The notes under the pieces are model-generated. The model made no database searches, was not told the DNA's origin, and saw only the letters and a list, made by a program, of their open reading frames with translations. 64,000 nt of DNA from Mesorhizobium loti (GTDB lineage Bacteria > Pseudomonadota > Alphaproteobacteria > Rhizobiales > Rhizobiaceae). The stretch's first letter is position 1, and each line of letters starts with the position of its first letter. The stretch is taken from the NCBI RefSeq assembly GCF_013170705.1, contig NZ_CP033334.1, forward strand, positions 4,193,501-4,257,500. The letters run 5' to 3'. This document shows, in pieces, positions 34,311-43,507 of this stretch. Position numbers and translations under genes: made by a program.

Positions 34311-35075
34311 TCAGTTGCTGCCGGGGAACATTTGCGCATTGCCGGGCTGGTAGCCGACGCCCGGCGTGAGGAAACGACGGCGCTGCTCGCGGCCCTGTTC
34401 GGCTGCGGCAGATCGCTCGGCCTCCGCGAGTGCCTGAGCCCGGCCATTGGCGGAGACGACTGCGGTGAGATCGGCAAGTTGCTGAGCCTGCAGCGCGAGG
34501 AGCTGGTTGCCGGCCTGGGTTGCCTGCAAGGCGCCGGTTGCGCCTTGGCTCTGACCGACAAGCGCCGACATTTGCGTGCGGTTGGTGTCGATGTTGCTGA
34601 CGACGCCGGCCTGAACGCGCATCGCGTCCTGCAAGCTGGTGACCGTGTTGTTCCAGCGTTCCTTTGCCTGGGCGACGAGCTGTTGGTCGGAGGCGCTCAT
34701 CGACGCGCTTCCGGACCCGTAGTTGGTCTGGAACGCCCGGTCGATATTCTGGACGTTGTACGCAATGCCCTGCGCTTGCTGAAGGAGTTGCTGGGTCCGC
34801 TGCACGGACTGCTGGAGCTGTTGGAGCGACGAAAATGGTAGGCTGGCGAGGTTTCGCGCCTGGTTGATTAGGGACTGCGCTTCGTTCTGCAGAGAAGTGA
34901 TCTGGTTGTTGATCTGCTGCAACGCGCGAGCCGCTTGCAGCACGTTTTGCGCATAGTTGGTGGGGTCGTAGACGATGATGGCTTGGGCAGGCGTCGCGAA
35001 CACGGGCGCAAGTGCTGCGGGAGCGACAAGCAGCGACAATGCCAGCCTTGCTCCGCGGGGATGACGCAGTTTCAT
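34311..35075 (-). CDS. trbJ: Conjugal transfer protein TrbJ (VirB5-like)
   Basis: A 254-residue exported minor pilus component. Signal peptide RLALSLLVAPAALAPVFATPAQA, cut before IIVYD. The mature protein is helical and Gln-rich: QNVLQAARALQQINNQITSL and LQQSVQRTQQLLQQAQGI, with VVSNIDTNRTQMSALVGQSQ further on. VYDPTNYAQN at the mature N terminus is a TrbJ hallmark. It overlaps trbE by 4 nt. Confidence 0.95.
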   Translation of the reverse strand: MKLRHPRGARLALSLLVAPAALAPVFATPAQAIIVYDPTNYAQNVLQAARALQQINNQITSLQNEAQSLINQARNLASLPFSSLQQLQQSVQRTQQLLQQAQGIAYNVQNIDRAFQTNYGSGSASMSASDQQLVAQAKERWNNTVTSLQDAMRVQAGVVSNIDTNRTQMSALVGQSQGATGALQATQAGNQLLALQAQQLADLTAVVSANGRAQALAEAERSAAAEQGREQRRRFLTPGVGYQPGNAQMFPGSN

Positions 35076-37510
35076 GACGTTTTCTCCAGGTTAGTGAGGT
35101 TGGGGATGAGATCCGCAGCCCAATTGACGCCGCGATGGCGCAGCCACGCGGCGAGGAAGCCCTCGCGCCCGTGTTCGGTGACGATACGGGCGATGGCCGC
35201 CTGGTCGGTCTTGGAGGATGCCGCGCAGAGCGCCAGCGCGACGTCCGAGAGCCCTAGCTCGAAGAGCCGGTTGCCGCGGCGGCTCTGGCAGTAATAGTCC
35301 CGCTTGGGCATGGCCCTCGCCAAGATCTCGATCTGTCGATCGTTCAAGCCAAAGCGCCGATAGATCGTCGTGATCTGCGGTTCGATTGCGCGCTCGTTCG
35401 GGAGCAGGAGCCGGGTCTGGCAGCTCTCGATAATGGCCGGTGCGATCGCCGAGCCGTCGATGTCGGAGAGCGACTGTGTAGCGAAGACGACGCTGGCGTT
35501 CTTCTTGCGCAGCGTCTTCAGCCACTCGCGGAGCTGGCCGGCGAAGCCCTCGTCGTCGAGGGCAAGCCAACCTTCGTCGACAATGATCAGGGTCGGCTCG
35601 CCGTTCAGCCGGTCCTCGATGCGGTGAAACAGATAGGAGAGAACCGCCGGGGCCGCAGCCGCTCCGATCAAGCCATCCGTTTCGAAGGCCTGGACGGTGG
35701 CGATGCCGAGATGCTCGCTCTCCGCGTCGAGCAGACGGCCATAGGGCCCGCCGACGCAATATGGGCGCAGCGCCTGTTTGAGATCGTTCGACTGCAGCAG
35801 CACTGACAGGCCGGTCATCGTGCGTTCGGCCGTGGGCGCGCTGGCCAGCGACGACAACGCGGTCCAGATCAGTTCCTTGACCTCGGGAGTCACAGGAATG
35901 CTCTCGCGCATCAGGATCGCGACGATCCAGTCGGCGGCCCAGGCACGTTCGGCTGCCTCGTCGATCCGGGAGAGCGGCTGAAGCGCGACGCTATCGGCCG
36001 AGCCCTCAGTCAACCCACCGCCCAGATCGTGCCAGTCGCCACCCATGGCGATCGCGGAAGCGCGGATCGAGCCGCCGAAGTCGAAGGCGAAGACCTGCGC
36101 ACCGGCGTAACGGCGAAACTGCAGCGCCATCAGCGCCAGCAGCACCGACTTGCCCGCGCCGGTTGGACCGACCACCAAGGTGTGACCGACGTCGCCGACG
36201 TGAATGGAGAACCGGAACGGGGTGGACCCTTCGGTCTTGCCGTAAAGCAAGGGGGGCGCACCAAAGTGCTCATCCCGTTCCGGCCCCGCCCACACCGCCG
36301 AAAGCGGGATCATGTGGGCGAGATTGAGCGTCGAGATCGGCGGCTGGCGGACATTGGCATAGACGTGGCCCGGCAGCGATCCGAGCCAGGCGTCGGCCGC
36401 GTTGATCGTCTCGGGCATCGCGGTGAAGTCGCGCCCCTGGATCACCTTTTCGACGAGACGGAGCTTTTCCGACGCGACGCGGGGATCGTTGTCCCAAACG
36501 GCAATCGTGGCTGTGACATAGGCCTGACCGGCATAGTCGGCGCCGAGTTCCTGCAACGCCAGATCGGCATCAGCGGCCTTGTTGGCGGCGTCGGTGTCGA
36601 CCAGGGCGCTCGCCTCATTGGTCATCACCTCCTTGAGGATCGCAGCGATCGACTTGCGCTTGGCGAACCACTGTCGGCGGATCCTGGTCAGCAGCTTGGT
36701 GGCGTCGGTCTTGTCGAGCAGGATCGCCCGCGTCGACCAGCGATACGGAAAGGCGAGCCGGTTGAGATCGTCGAGGATGCCGGGCGTCGTCGCGGTCGGG
36801 AATCCGACGATTGTCAGGATACGCAGATGCGCCTCGGCAAGGCGCGGCTCCAAGCCGCCGGTAAGCGGCTGATCGGCGACCAGCGCGTCGAGATACATCG
36901 GCGTCTCGGGAACGCGCACGCGGTGGCGCTTCGTGGAGACGGTCGAGTGCAGATAGGTCAGGGTCTCGACATCATCGAGCCACGCGCATTCCGGCATGAA
37001 GGCTTCGACGAGTTGCAGGATGCGGTCGGTGCGGTCGATGAAGCCGCGTAGCGCTTCCCAGGCGTCCACGCCGCGCTCAGCCCTGCCTTCGTAAAGCCAC
37101 CTCTCGGCGCGCGCGGCCTCCTCAGCCGGCGGCAGGAAGGTGAAGGTGAGGAAGTAGCTCGACTCGTAGTGCACGGCATCCTCCTCGAAGTCGGCCTTGC
37201 GCTCGGCATCGACCATGGCCGAGGCGGCGTCGGGAAAGCGGCTCGCTGGATAGGCGCCGACGGCATGGCGCTGCGCCTCGACGAAGATCGCCCAGCCGCT
37301 GCCAAGGCGGCGGAATGCGCTGTTGAGGCGGCCCGCGACGGCGACGAGCTCGGCCTGCACGGCGGAGTCGAGATCGGGTCCGCGGAAGCGCGCGCTACGC
37401 TGGAACGAGCCGTCCTTGTTGAGGACGACGCCGGGCGCGACCAGCGCAGCCCAGGGCAAGAAGTCTGCAAGGCGGGTCGAGGTGCGGCGATATTCGGCAA
37501 GGTTCATCAT
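35072..37510 (-). CDS. trbE: Conjugal transfer ATPase TrbE (VirB4-like)
   Basis: An 812-residue cytoplasmic ATPase. The N-terminal domain (LADFLPWAALVAPGVVLNKD) precedes a Walker A TLVVGPTGAGKSVLLALMAL near residue 450 and a Walker B TLIIVDEGWLALDD near 650, with VVFATQSLSDI as the following motif. It powers pilus assembly and transport. I chose ATG 37510: it follows the trbD stop by 11 nt, and the extra frame upstream overlaps trbD without conservation. Confidence 0.96.
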   Translation of the reverse strand: MMNLAEYRRTSTRLADFLPWAALVAPGVVLNKDGSFQRSARFRGPDLDSAVQAELVAVAGRLNSAFRRLGSGWAIFVEAQRHAVGAYPASRFPDAASAMVDAERKADFEEDAVHYESSYFLTFTFLPPAEEAARAERWLYEGRAERGVDAWEALRGFIDRTDRILQLVEAFMPECAWLDDVETLTYLHSTVSTKRHRVRVPETPMYLDALVADQPLTGGLEPRLAEAHLRILTIVGFPTATTPGILDDLNRLAFPYRWSTRAILLDKTDATKLLTRIRRQWFAKRKSIAAILKEVMTNEASALVDTDAANKAADADLALQELGADYAGQAYVTATIAVWDNDPRVASEKLRLVEKVIQGRDFTAMPETINAADAWLGSLPGHVYANVRQPPISTLNLAHMIPLSAVWAGPERDEHFGAPPLLYGKTEGSTPFRFSIHVGDVGHTLVVGPTGAGKSVLLALMALQFRRYAGAQVFAFDFGGSIRASAIAMGGDWHDLGGGLTEGSADSVALQPLSRIDEAAERAWAADWIVAILMRESIPVTPEVKELIWTALSSLASAPTAERTMTGLSVLLQSNDLKQALRPYCVGGPYGRLLDAESEHLGIATVQAFETDGLIGAAAAPAVLSYLFHRIEDRLNGEPTLIIVDEGWLALDDEGFAGQLREWLKTLRKKNASVVFATQSLSDIDGSAIAPAIIESCQTRLLLPNERAIEPQITTIYRRFGLNDRQIEILARAMPKRDYYCQSRRGNRLFELGLSDVALALCAASSKTDQAAIARIVTEHGREGFLAAWLRHRGVNWAADLIPNLTNLEKTS

Positions 37511-37521
37511 GGGGGCCCGCC

Positions 37522-37803
37522 TCAGACGTTCAGGTGACCGGGGATGCGGAGATGCTGGCGGCCGACGTCGACGAATTGCGGATCCCGCTTTGCCGCCCAA
37601 ACTGCTGCGAAATGGCCGATGGCCCAGAGACCGAGGCCGACCAGCCAGAGGCGAAGACCGAGACCGAGAGCGGCGGCCAACGTGCCGTTAAGGATGGCGA
37701 TCGCCCGAGGCGCCCCGCCGAGCAGGATGTGCTCGGTCAACGCCCGGTGGACCGGGACGGTGTAGCCCGGCACGTCGCCGCCGCTCTCGATCAGGCCCGC
37801 CAT
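37522..37803 (-). CDS. trbD: Conjugal transfer protein TrbD (VirB3-like)
   Basis: A 93-residue inner-membrane protein. The entry is VPGYTVPVHRALTEHILLGG, the VirB3 pattern before the membrane hairpin, and two hydrophobic stretches follow (AIAILNGTLAAALGLGLRLW). The C terminus is DPQFVDVGRQHLRIPGHLNV. TGATG links it to trbC. Confidence 0.93.
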   Translation of the reverse strand: MAGLIESGGDVPGYTVPVHRALTEHILLGGAPRAIAILNGTLAAALGLGLRLWLVGLGLWAIGHFAAVWAAKRDPQFVDVGRQHLRIPGHLNV

Positions 37804-38135
37804 CAGACGAGCGCCCCACCGCCGAACGAGAAGAAGGATAGGAAGAAGCTCGACGCCGCGAAGGCGATCGACAGTCCGAAGACGATCTGGATCAGGCGGC
37901 GGAAGCCGCCCGACGTGTCGCCGAAGGCGAGCGTCAGGCCGGTGACGATGATGATGATCACCGCGATGATCTTGGCGACCGGCCCTTCGATGGATTCGAG
38001 GATCGATTGCAGCGGTGCTTCCCACGGCATCGAGGAGCCGGAAGCGTGGGCGGCAGGGGCCAGCAGTACACTAGCCAGAATGACGGATGCGGTCGTCGCC
38101 ACATGGCGACGAAAATGCAGGGCACGGCGGATCAT
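37803..38135 (-). CDS. trbC: Conjugal transfer pilin TrbC (VirB2-like)
   Basis: A 110-residue major pilin precursor. Long signal segment TTASVILASVLLAPAAHAS, then SMPWEAPLQSILESIEGPVA and two membrane helices (KIIAVIIIIVTGLTLAFGDT and IQIVFGLSIAFAASSFFLSF). The MPWE and GDTSGG motifs match TrbC/VirB2. In RP4 the mature pilin is cyclised by TraF, a homologue of which is at 51216. Starts at ATG 38135, overlapping the trbB stop (ATGA). Confidence 0.94.
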   Translation of the reverse strand: MIRRALHFRRHVATTASVILASVLLAPAAHASGSSMPWEAPLQSILESIEGPVAKIIAVIIIIVTGLTLAFGDTSGGFRRLIQIVFGLSIAFAASSFFLSFFSFGGGALV

Positions 38136-39115
38136 GCAGGTTCTCCTTCGGGGGGCTGGGTTGCGGGGCGGACGAGGTAGTCGCCATCGGGGTTGAGCCC
38201 TTCGACGCCACCGAGTTCGGCCAGGCGCCGGGTCGAGCCGCGGCCCGAGAGGACCGCGACGAGATCGATCGTCTCGGCGATCAGCGCGCGCGGGACTGTG
38301 ACGACGGCTTCCTGGATGAGCTGCTCGAGGCGGCGCAGCGCGCCGAGCGCCGTGCCGGCGTGAATGGTGCCGATCCCGCCGGGGTGGCCGGTGCCCCAGG
38401 CCTTGAGCAGGTCGAGCGCTTCGGCGCCGCGCACCTCGCCGATCGGAATGCGGTCGGGGCGCAGGCGCAGCGAGGAGCGGATAAGGTCGGAGAGCGTCGC
38501 GACGCCGTCTTTCGTGCGCATGGCGACGAGGTTCGGCGCGGCGCATTGCAGCTCGCGAGTGTCCTCGATCAACACCACACGGTCGGAGGTCTTCGATACT
38601 TCGGCGAGCAGCGCGTTGGTCAGCGTCGTCTTGCCGGTCGAGGTGCCGCCAGCCACGAGGATGTTGCGGCGATCGGCGACCGCCTGGCGCAAGATGTCCG
38701 CCTGCGCGGCGGACATGACGCCCGTCCAGACGTAGTCATCGAGGGTGAATACCGCGACGGCCGGCTTCCGGATCGCGAAAGCCGGCGCCGCCACCACGGG
38801 CGGCAGCAGACCCTCGAACCGCTCTCCCGTCTCCGGCAGCTCGGCTGAGACGCGCGGATTGCCGGCATGGACCTCGGCGCCGACATGGTGGGCGACCAGA
38901 CGGACGATGCGCTCGCCGTCGGCTGCCGAGAGCCGCTCGCCCGTGTCGAACAGGCCTTCCGAGAGGCGGTCGATCCAGAGGCGGCCGTCGGGGTTGAGCA
39001 TCACCTCGACGACATTGGCGTCTCCAAGAAAGCCGGCGATGGCGGGGCCGAGTGCGGTCCGCAGCATGCGGGCTCCGCGAAGTATCGCCTCAGATTTCTC
39101 GGAAGAACTGGCCAC
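38132..39115 (-). CDS. trbB: Conjugal transfer ATPase TrbB (VirB11-like)
   Basis: A 327-residue hexameric traffic ATPase. N-terminal domain with [20 protein letters not shown]; Walker [21 protein letters not shown] near residues 158-177; Asp box [12 protein letters not shown]; His box [20 protein letters not shown]. The start is GTG at 39115 with GAGG upstream. It is the first trb gene. Normally copG lies directly upstream; here 6.5 kb of cargo intervenes, so trbB needs its own promoter or has lost expression from traG. Confidence 0.95.
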   Translation of the reverse strand: MASSSEKSEAILRGARMLRTALGPAIAGFLGDANVVEVMLNPDGRLWIDRLSEGLFDTGERLSAADGERIVRLVAHHVGAEVHAGNPRVSAELPETGERFEGLLPPVVAAPAFAIRKPAVAVFTLDDYVWTGVMSAAQADILRQAVADRRNILVAGGTSTGKTTLTNALLAEVSKTSDRVVLIEDTRELQCAAPNLVAMRTKDGVATLSDLIRSSLRLRPDRIPIGEVRGAEALDLLKAWGTGHPGGIGTIHAGTALGALRRLEQLIQEAVVTVPRALIAETIDLVAVLSGRGSTRRLAELGGVEGLNPDGDYLVRPATQPPEGEPA

Positions 39116-39350
39116 CTCGTCCCCGTTCTTTGCGGGACCGCGTCAGGCCGTCCCTGGATCGGGGATGATTAAGAGAACCGGATGCCGGCGCTCGGCAACA
39201 GTAAGGAGGGCGTAGTAGTAGCCCAGCGTGCAAAGACAGGCGGTTGGCGGAGTCGACGAATTCTTGAGTTGCTACAATCGCTGCTTACCGCGCGTCGCGC
39301 AGGCGCTCGATAAACGGTTTCACTAATCTAGGGCGCCGACGTCGCGCTCC
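39116..39350. other. Junction between trbB and the inserted cargo
   Basis: About 235 bases without a gene. It must contain any promoter that now serves the trb operon. The cargo-flanking direct repeat ends this stretch at 39336-39359. I see no clear -35/-10 pair. Confidence 0.4.
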
Positions 39351-39359
39351 ATGCGCGTC
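39336..39359 (+). repeat. 24-bp direct repeat, left copy flanking the cargo
   Basis: Identical over 24 bases to 45852-45875 in the same orientation; both begin CCGACGTCGCGCTCC and end ATGCGCGTC. The right copy is inside the copG coding sequence. The two lie 6516 bp apart and enclose the cargo genes. Confidence 0.85.
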
Positions 39360-39590
39360 CGCGGCGAACTGACCGGCGCGGCCAAGGGCAGCTTCACCAT
39401 CCATCCCGGCATCACCGAGTTCAAAGGCAAATGGTTTATGTTCCTGCACAATGCCACGCTGACGATCGGCAATCAGAAGGGAGCGCTCGGTCGCCAATCG
39501 GTGACCGTCGAACACCTCGACTATATTCCCGGCGGCACGATGAAGCCGGTCGTCCAAACCGGCAGGGGAGTCTCGGTGCCGGCGAGGTAG
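39351..39590 (+). pseudogene. C-terminal remnant of a GH43-type glycoside hydrolase
   Basis: The frame reads LTGAAKGSFTIHPGITEFKG, KWFMFLHNATLTIGNQKGAL and GRQSVTVEHLDYIPGGTMKP, ending in VQT and VP. This matches the end of family 43 arabinofuranosidases/xylosidases (the stretch from the last propeller blade). The N-terminal catalytic region is missing. It is a remnant created at or before the cargo insertion. Confidence 0.6.
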
Positions 39591-39671
39591 CCGGAGCCAT
39601 GGTTGCGGGCGACGAAGCCGTGGCGGCGCCGTCGCGCGCGCGTGCGAGGCAACGTCGTGCCGGGATTGTAA

Positions 39672-39920
39672 TCATGGCCTGGAAAACCCAGGATCCCGCC
39701 GCATGCTGTCGCTATGGACGGCGAAGGTCACGGCATGGGTCTTGTCGGTGGCGGTGTCGTCGACGCTAACGCTCGCTGTGAACCGCCGCACAGACTGGGC
39801 GTTGCGCACCTCCAGCCGGCCGTTGACGAGCACGCCGATGCTGTCCACCGCCGGCTTCGCGCGGCCGGCAACCCATGACTGGTCGAACAATCCAGGCCCC
39901 ACTAGCCCGGCGCCGACCAC
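39672..39920 (-). pseudogene. Possible remnant of an NPCBM-like carbohydrate-binding domain
   Basis: The minus strand reads KPAVDSIGVLVNGRLEVRNA then RRFTASVSVDDTATDKTHAV and TFAVHSDS. The pattern of a strand followed by FTASVSVDD and a V-x-F-x-V-x-S-D step is that of NPCBM/galactose-binding domains attached to glycosidases. It has no proper start and breaks off at both ends. Together with the GH43 remnant it suggests a decayed sugar-use locus. The assignment is tentative. Confidence 0.35.
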
Positions 39921-40030
39921 GTAGGATGCTGTTCACCGACCGAGGACGCGCGTTCGCCGAATTGCCCGCGCATCCGCCGGCGAACTCACTTTGGAGTTGT
40001 GCGGCGCGCATTTGCAGCGAGGATAAACCC

Positions 40031-41143
40031 ATGAACGACACCGGCGCGCCAGACGGGGAAGCGGTCGAAGCCGATCAATGGGCCGATGGCGACCTCGACG
40101 CGCCGCATTGGAGCCGATCGCTCGCGCTTTCGGTCCTGGGCGGCATCGCCGCGACCGGCCTCCTCGCGCCGATCTACATGTTCGAGGGCGTCCCCCGGTG
40201 GCGGGCGTTCACGGCCGCCTTCATTCTCGCGATGCCGGGTGCACTGCTCGTGTGGATCGCCTTGCGTTTCTCGAAGCGGATGCGCGGGCGCACCGCGCCC
40301 TCCTTCGCCATTCCCGCGCATGTGGCTGGGGCCCTGATCTTCGCGTTCGCCTGGGCGGCCACCATCTACCTGCTGCTCCTCGCTGCCGAGGCAAAGAGCG
40401 CTGCCAACTATCTGCGCAACTTCGCGCCGTGGCAGATGCTCGATGGCATCCTGCTCTACGCCGCCGCGGTCGGGATCGAGCAATCCATATGGACGCGGCG
40501 GCGCCTCGACCGTCAAAGGCTCGCGACCACAAGGGCGCAACTCCACGCACTGCGCGCCCAGCTCAATCCGCATTTCTTGTTCAACGCATTGAACTCGATC
40601 ATCCAGCTCGCGGAGGAAGACACCGTCGCCACGCAGTCGGCGCTCGAGCGCCTGTCGGAGCTTCTTCGCCATGCCACGCGCACCAGCGGCGGCGGGCGGA
40701 TCGATGTGACGTTGCGCGACGAACTCGGCTTCATCCGCAACTATCTCGCGCTCGAGCAGCTGCGCCTTGGCGATCGGCTTCGGGTCGTCGAGGCGATAGA
40801 GGAGGAGACGCTGGACCGGCTCGTGCCATCGCTCATCCTGCAACCCATCATCGAGAACGCGATCCTGCATGCGATCGCGCCACGCAGGTCCGGCGGGACG
40901 GTGCGGCTACTGGCCCATCTCGATCGCCAGAGCCTGATCGTCGAGATCCGGGACGACGGGCCCGGCTGCGATCCGGAGGCATTAAATCGATCACCCGGCA
41001 TGGGCCTGAATATCGTCCGCCGTCAGCTCGAAATCCGCTTCCCGGGACAGAGCGAATTGCGGATTGGGCGCGCGCCGCAGGGCGGGACATGCGTTCGGCT
41101 CTCGCTTCCGGCACACCGACAGGCACCGGGCGCGTCATGGTGA
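40031..41143 (+). CDS. LytS/YehU-type sensor histidine kinase
   Basis: A 370-residue membrane kinase. Four membrane segments lie in residues 30-155 (ALSVLGGIAATGLLAPIYMF; AFILAMPGALLVWIALRF; HVAGALIFAFAWAATIYLLL; MLDGILLYAAAVGIEQSIW). The His-kinase domain has the phospho-acceptor in ALRAQLNPHFLFNALNSIIQ, an N box ILQPIIENAILHAI and a G box IRDDGPGCDPEALNRSPGMG. There is no separate sensor domain. The stop overlaps the start of its response regulator. Start ATG 40031; upstream frame is not conserved. Confidence 0.92.
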   Translation: MNDTGAPDGEAVEADQWADGDLDAPHWSRSLALSVLGGIAATGLLAPIYMFEGVPRWRAFTAAFILAMPGALLVWIALRFSKRMRGRTAPSFAIPAHVAGALIFAFAWAATIYLLLLAAEAKSAANYLRNFAPWQMLDGILLYAAAVGIEQSIWTRRRLDRQRLATTRAQLHALRAQLNPHFLFNALNSIIQLAEEDTVATQSALERLSELLRHATRTSGGGRIDVTLRDELGFIRNYLALEQLRLGDRLRVVEAIEEETLDRLVPSLILQPIIENAILHAIAPRRSGGTVRLLAHLDRQSLIVEIRDDGPGCDPEALNRSPGMGLNIVRRQLEIRFPGQSELRIGRAPQGGTCVRLSLPAHRQAPGASW

Positions 41144-41892
41144 TGCGCTTGTTCATTGCCGATGACGAGGCGCTCGCGCGCAGGCGGTTGCGATCGGTCG
41201 CGGCCAAGCTGGACTGGCTGACCATCGTGGGCGAGGCCGCAGATGGCGGTGCGGCCTATGACGGGATCGTCCGCCTTCGTCCCGACATCGTCCTGCTCGA
41301 CATCCGAATGCCGGAAGTGTCCGGACTCGACGTGCTCGCGCGCCTGAGGGAGCTGGACCGGGTCCCGGCCGTCATCCTGACCACCGCGCATGACGAGTTC
41401 GCCGTGCGTGCGTTCGAGCTCCAGGCGCTCGATTATGTGCTCAAGCCGATCGTGGCCGAACGGTGCGTGGCCGCGCTGCAGCGCGCCCGGCGGGCGATCG
41501 AAATGGGGCAGGCCGAGGCGATGCTCGCGCGCGCGCAGCAAATCTTCGGGCCCGATCCCGCACGCCCGCTCGAACGGATCCTCGTTCGCAGCGGCACCGC
41601 GCTGATACCGGTCAGCCTGGCGGCCATCATGAATATCGAGGCGCAGGACGATTATGTGCTGCTCCACGGCGCGGACCGCGATTATCTCGCCAGCATCCGC
41701 ATGCGCGAGCTCGAACACCGGTTGCCGAGCCCGCCCTTCATTCGCGTGCATCGTTCGCACATCATTAATCTGGATCATGTCGCGCGCGTCGCGCGGGGGA
41801 TCGACGGACGCCTGAGCGTCACGATGACCAGCGGCGCGACCATTTCGGTGAGCCGCGATCGCGCCGGAGAATTGCGACGCCTGGCGCGGTGA
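41137..41892 (+). CDS. LytTR family response regulator
   Basis: A 251-residue regulator. Receiver domain: RLFIADDEALARRRLRSVAA, the phospho-Asp in DIVLLDIRMPEVSGLDVLAR and the Lys of DYVLKPIVAERCVAALQRA. The LytTR DNA-binding domain follows: IMNIEAQDDYVLLHGADRDY, IRMRELEHRLPSPPFIRVHR and SHIINLDHVARV. The pair is arranged kinase first with a 7-nt overlap. ATG 41143 (TGATG) is an equally good start. Target genes are not evident. Confidence 0.93.
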   Translation: MVMRLFIADDEALARRRLRSVAAKLDWLTIVGEAADGGAAYDGIVRLRPDIVLLDIRMPEVSGLDVLARLRELDRVPAVILTTAHDEFAVRAFELQALDYVLKPIVAERCVAALQRARRAIEMGQAEAMLARAQQIFGPDPARPLERILVRSGTALIPVSLAAIMNIEAQDDYVLLHGADRDYLASIRMRELEHRLPSPPFIRVHRSHIINLDHVARVARGIDGRLSVTMTSGATISVSRDRAGELRRLAR

Positions 41893-41932
41893 ATGCCTCC
41901 GTAAAACGCGCGTCCCCGCTCACGTCATCGCG

Positions 41933-42003
41933 AGGCGCGAAGCGCCGTGGCGATCCAGGCCTGCCGGACTGGATTGCCGCGCTCCTGCGGGGTCGCAAAG
42001 ACG
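41933..42003. repeat. REP-like dispersed palindromic repeat of sphingomonad type
   Basis: The arms CGTCATCGCGAGGCGCGAAG and, inverted, CAATCCA...TCGCAAAGACG form an imperfect palindrome with ATCCA/TGGAT near the centre. This closely resembles the short repeat found many times in sphingomonad genomes (CGTC-TTGCGA-GCGAAG-GCAATCCA type). It sits right after the LytTR gene. It is foreign to the surrounding element and hints at the donor of this cargo. Confidence 0.55.
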
Positions 42004-42155
42004 ATGGTAGGCAATTGGCTCAATCGTGACGCGATTTCGCCGAACGGATCCGGCCCTTGGCCGAATGCCGATGGCTCTCCTTTGTCGCTACGAGCAGCAG
42101 GTTCCTTGCGGGTTCGGCCGACGGACCGTGCTTTTCGACAGGGGCAGGGGAGCTC

Positions 42156-42620
42156 ATGACCAAGCTCAAATTTCTGATCCTTCCCGCGGCGCTCATGCTC
42201 GTCGGGGCGGCGACGGGAGCTGCCGAGGAAATCCCATTTCCCGACGGCTATCGCGGCTGGACGCACATCCGGAGCGCCGTCGTGGGACCGACCAGCGGGG
42301 CCTTCAAGCGCTTCGGCGGGATGCACAGCATCTATGCCAACCCGGCTGCCATGGACGGCTATCGATCGGGACACTTCCCCGACGGATCGGTGATCGTGTT
42401 CGACAATCACGAGACGCTCGCCGCTCAGGGCGCCGAGTTCCCCGGCCGGCGCCGCTTCATCGACCTGATGGTGAAAACGGATGGATCGTGGCGCTTCGGG
42501 GAATTTGCCGGCGACAGCCGCTCCGAGCGAAACGTGACGGTGGCGCAAGGCGAAACGCAATGCGCGGCCTGCCATGCGCAATCGCCGACCGACCACGTCT
42601 ACAGCCGATATGGCCCATGA
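42156..42620 (+). CDS. Cytochrome P460 family protein
   Basis: A 154-residue periplasmic heme protein. Signal peptide KLKFLILPAALMLVGAATGA, cut before AEEIP. The P460 domain starts PFPDGYRGWTHIRSAVVGPT and contains GGMHSIYANPAAMDGYRSG. The c-type heme site CAACH is near the C terminus (GETQCAACHAQSPTDHVYSR). P460 proteins oxidise hydroxylamine or bind NO; this one may be a small redox protein. ATG 42156 follows GGGGCAGGGGAGC. Confidence 0.88.
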   Translation: MTKLKFLILPAALMLVGAATGAAEEIPFPDGYRGWTHIRSAVVGPTSGAFKRFGGMHSIYANPAAMDGYRSGHFPDGSVIVFDNHETLAAQGAEFPGRRRFIDLMVKTDGSWRFGEFAGDSRSERNVTVAQGETQCAACHAQSPTDHVYSRYGP

Positions 42621-42775
42621 TCAGGCGATCGGAATCTGGCCACGCGCCTGCCGGCGCGGATGCCATCGAGGTGCGATCCACTGCCTGAGAGACTCAGATC
42701 GAGAATGAGACGTCCTGGATCTGCCTCACGCACGATCCCGGCCTGCGCTACTACCTGACAAGGATTGGAAAGGTG

Positions 42776-43291
42776 ATGACTGACAGCAATGTAAAAGACG
42801 GAACCCACAGCCGGGCACTGGCCACGATCTTGATCGCCGGGGGAACCGCCGGCGCGATCGACTTCATCTACGCCTCGACCATGATGATGATGGCGGGGCA
42901 GCCCGCGATGCGGGCCTGGATGGGCGTGGCTGCGGCATTGTTCGGGAAGGAGGCTGTCATTCAGGTCGGTACGCCGATGGCTGGCGTCGGGGCTGCGCTG
43001 CACTTCCTCATCACTATCAGCGCGGCGGCGATATTTTACTTGGCCGCAGTGCGCCAGCCGCTTCTTCTCAAACATCGATTGGTATCGGCAATCGTATTCG
43101 GCACGCTCTTCTTCCTGGCGATGAATTATGTGATCGTCCCGCTCTCATTGATCGGCCGCCCGATCTATGTGGGCGCGGTCAGGATAGCTCGGGAGTTGAT
43201 CACCCACATCATCGTAATCGGCGTTCCGATCTCGCTAATCACGGCCTCGCGCCTGAGCGTGAAAGATCACTCCGATTTGGTCGCCGGCTAA
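42776..43291 (+). CDS. Hypothetical four-helix membrane protein
   Basis: A 171-residue integral membrane protein with hydrophobic segments near residues 14-35 (ALATILIAGGTAGAIDFIYA), 70-95 (AGVGAALHFLITISAAAIFY), 105-125 (LVSAIVFGTLFFLAMNYVIV) and 140-160. I do not recognise a family with confidence; similar small membrane proteins accompany P460-like genes in sphingomonads. ATG 42776 follows GGAAAGG. Confidence 0.65.
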   Translation: MTDSNVKDGTHSRALATILIAGGTAGAIDFIYASTMMMMAGQPAMRAWMGVAAALFGKEAVIQVGTPMAGVGAALHFLITISAAAIFYLAAVRQPLLLKHRLVSAIVFGTLFFLAMNYVIVPLSLIGRPIYVGAVRIARELITHIIVIGVPISLITASRLSVKDHSDLVAG

Positions 43292-43324
43292 AGTCGGCGG
43301 TGAGAGCCAACCGAACCATTCTTG

Positions 43325-43501
43325 ATGGAGTCCCGCGCGTTGGAAAGCGAAGCTGGCGCGGGCGTCGAACATGATTTTGTGATGCCACAGACCTCGCCGA
43401 AATATCGCGAAATCTACAGGCGTATTCGCGAAACCATAGAGCGCGGTGTGCTGCGGGCAGGCGCCCCGCTGCCATCCGCAGGTACGCTCGTGCAACTCTA
43501 A
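43325..43501 (+). pseudogene. N-terminal remnant of a GntR/MocR-type regulator
   Basis: A 58-residue frame containing SPKYREIYRRIRETIERGVL RAGAPLPSA, the start of a GntR winged helix as in MocR-type regulators (YRxIxxxI..G.L..G..LPS). It stops at TAA 43501, just where the second helix should begin. Its C terminus abuts the LysR gene, so it was cut by a rearrangement. Confidence 0.6.
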
Positions 43502-43507
43502 GCTAGC

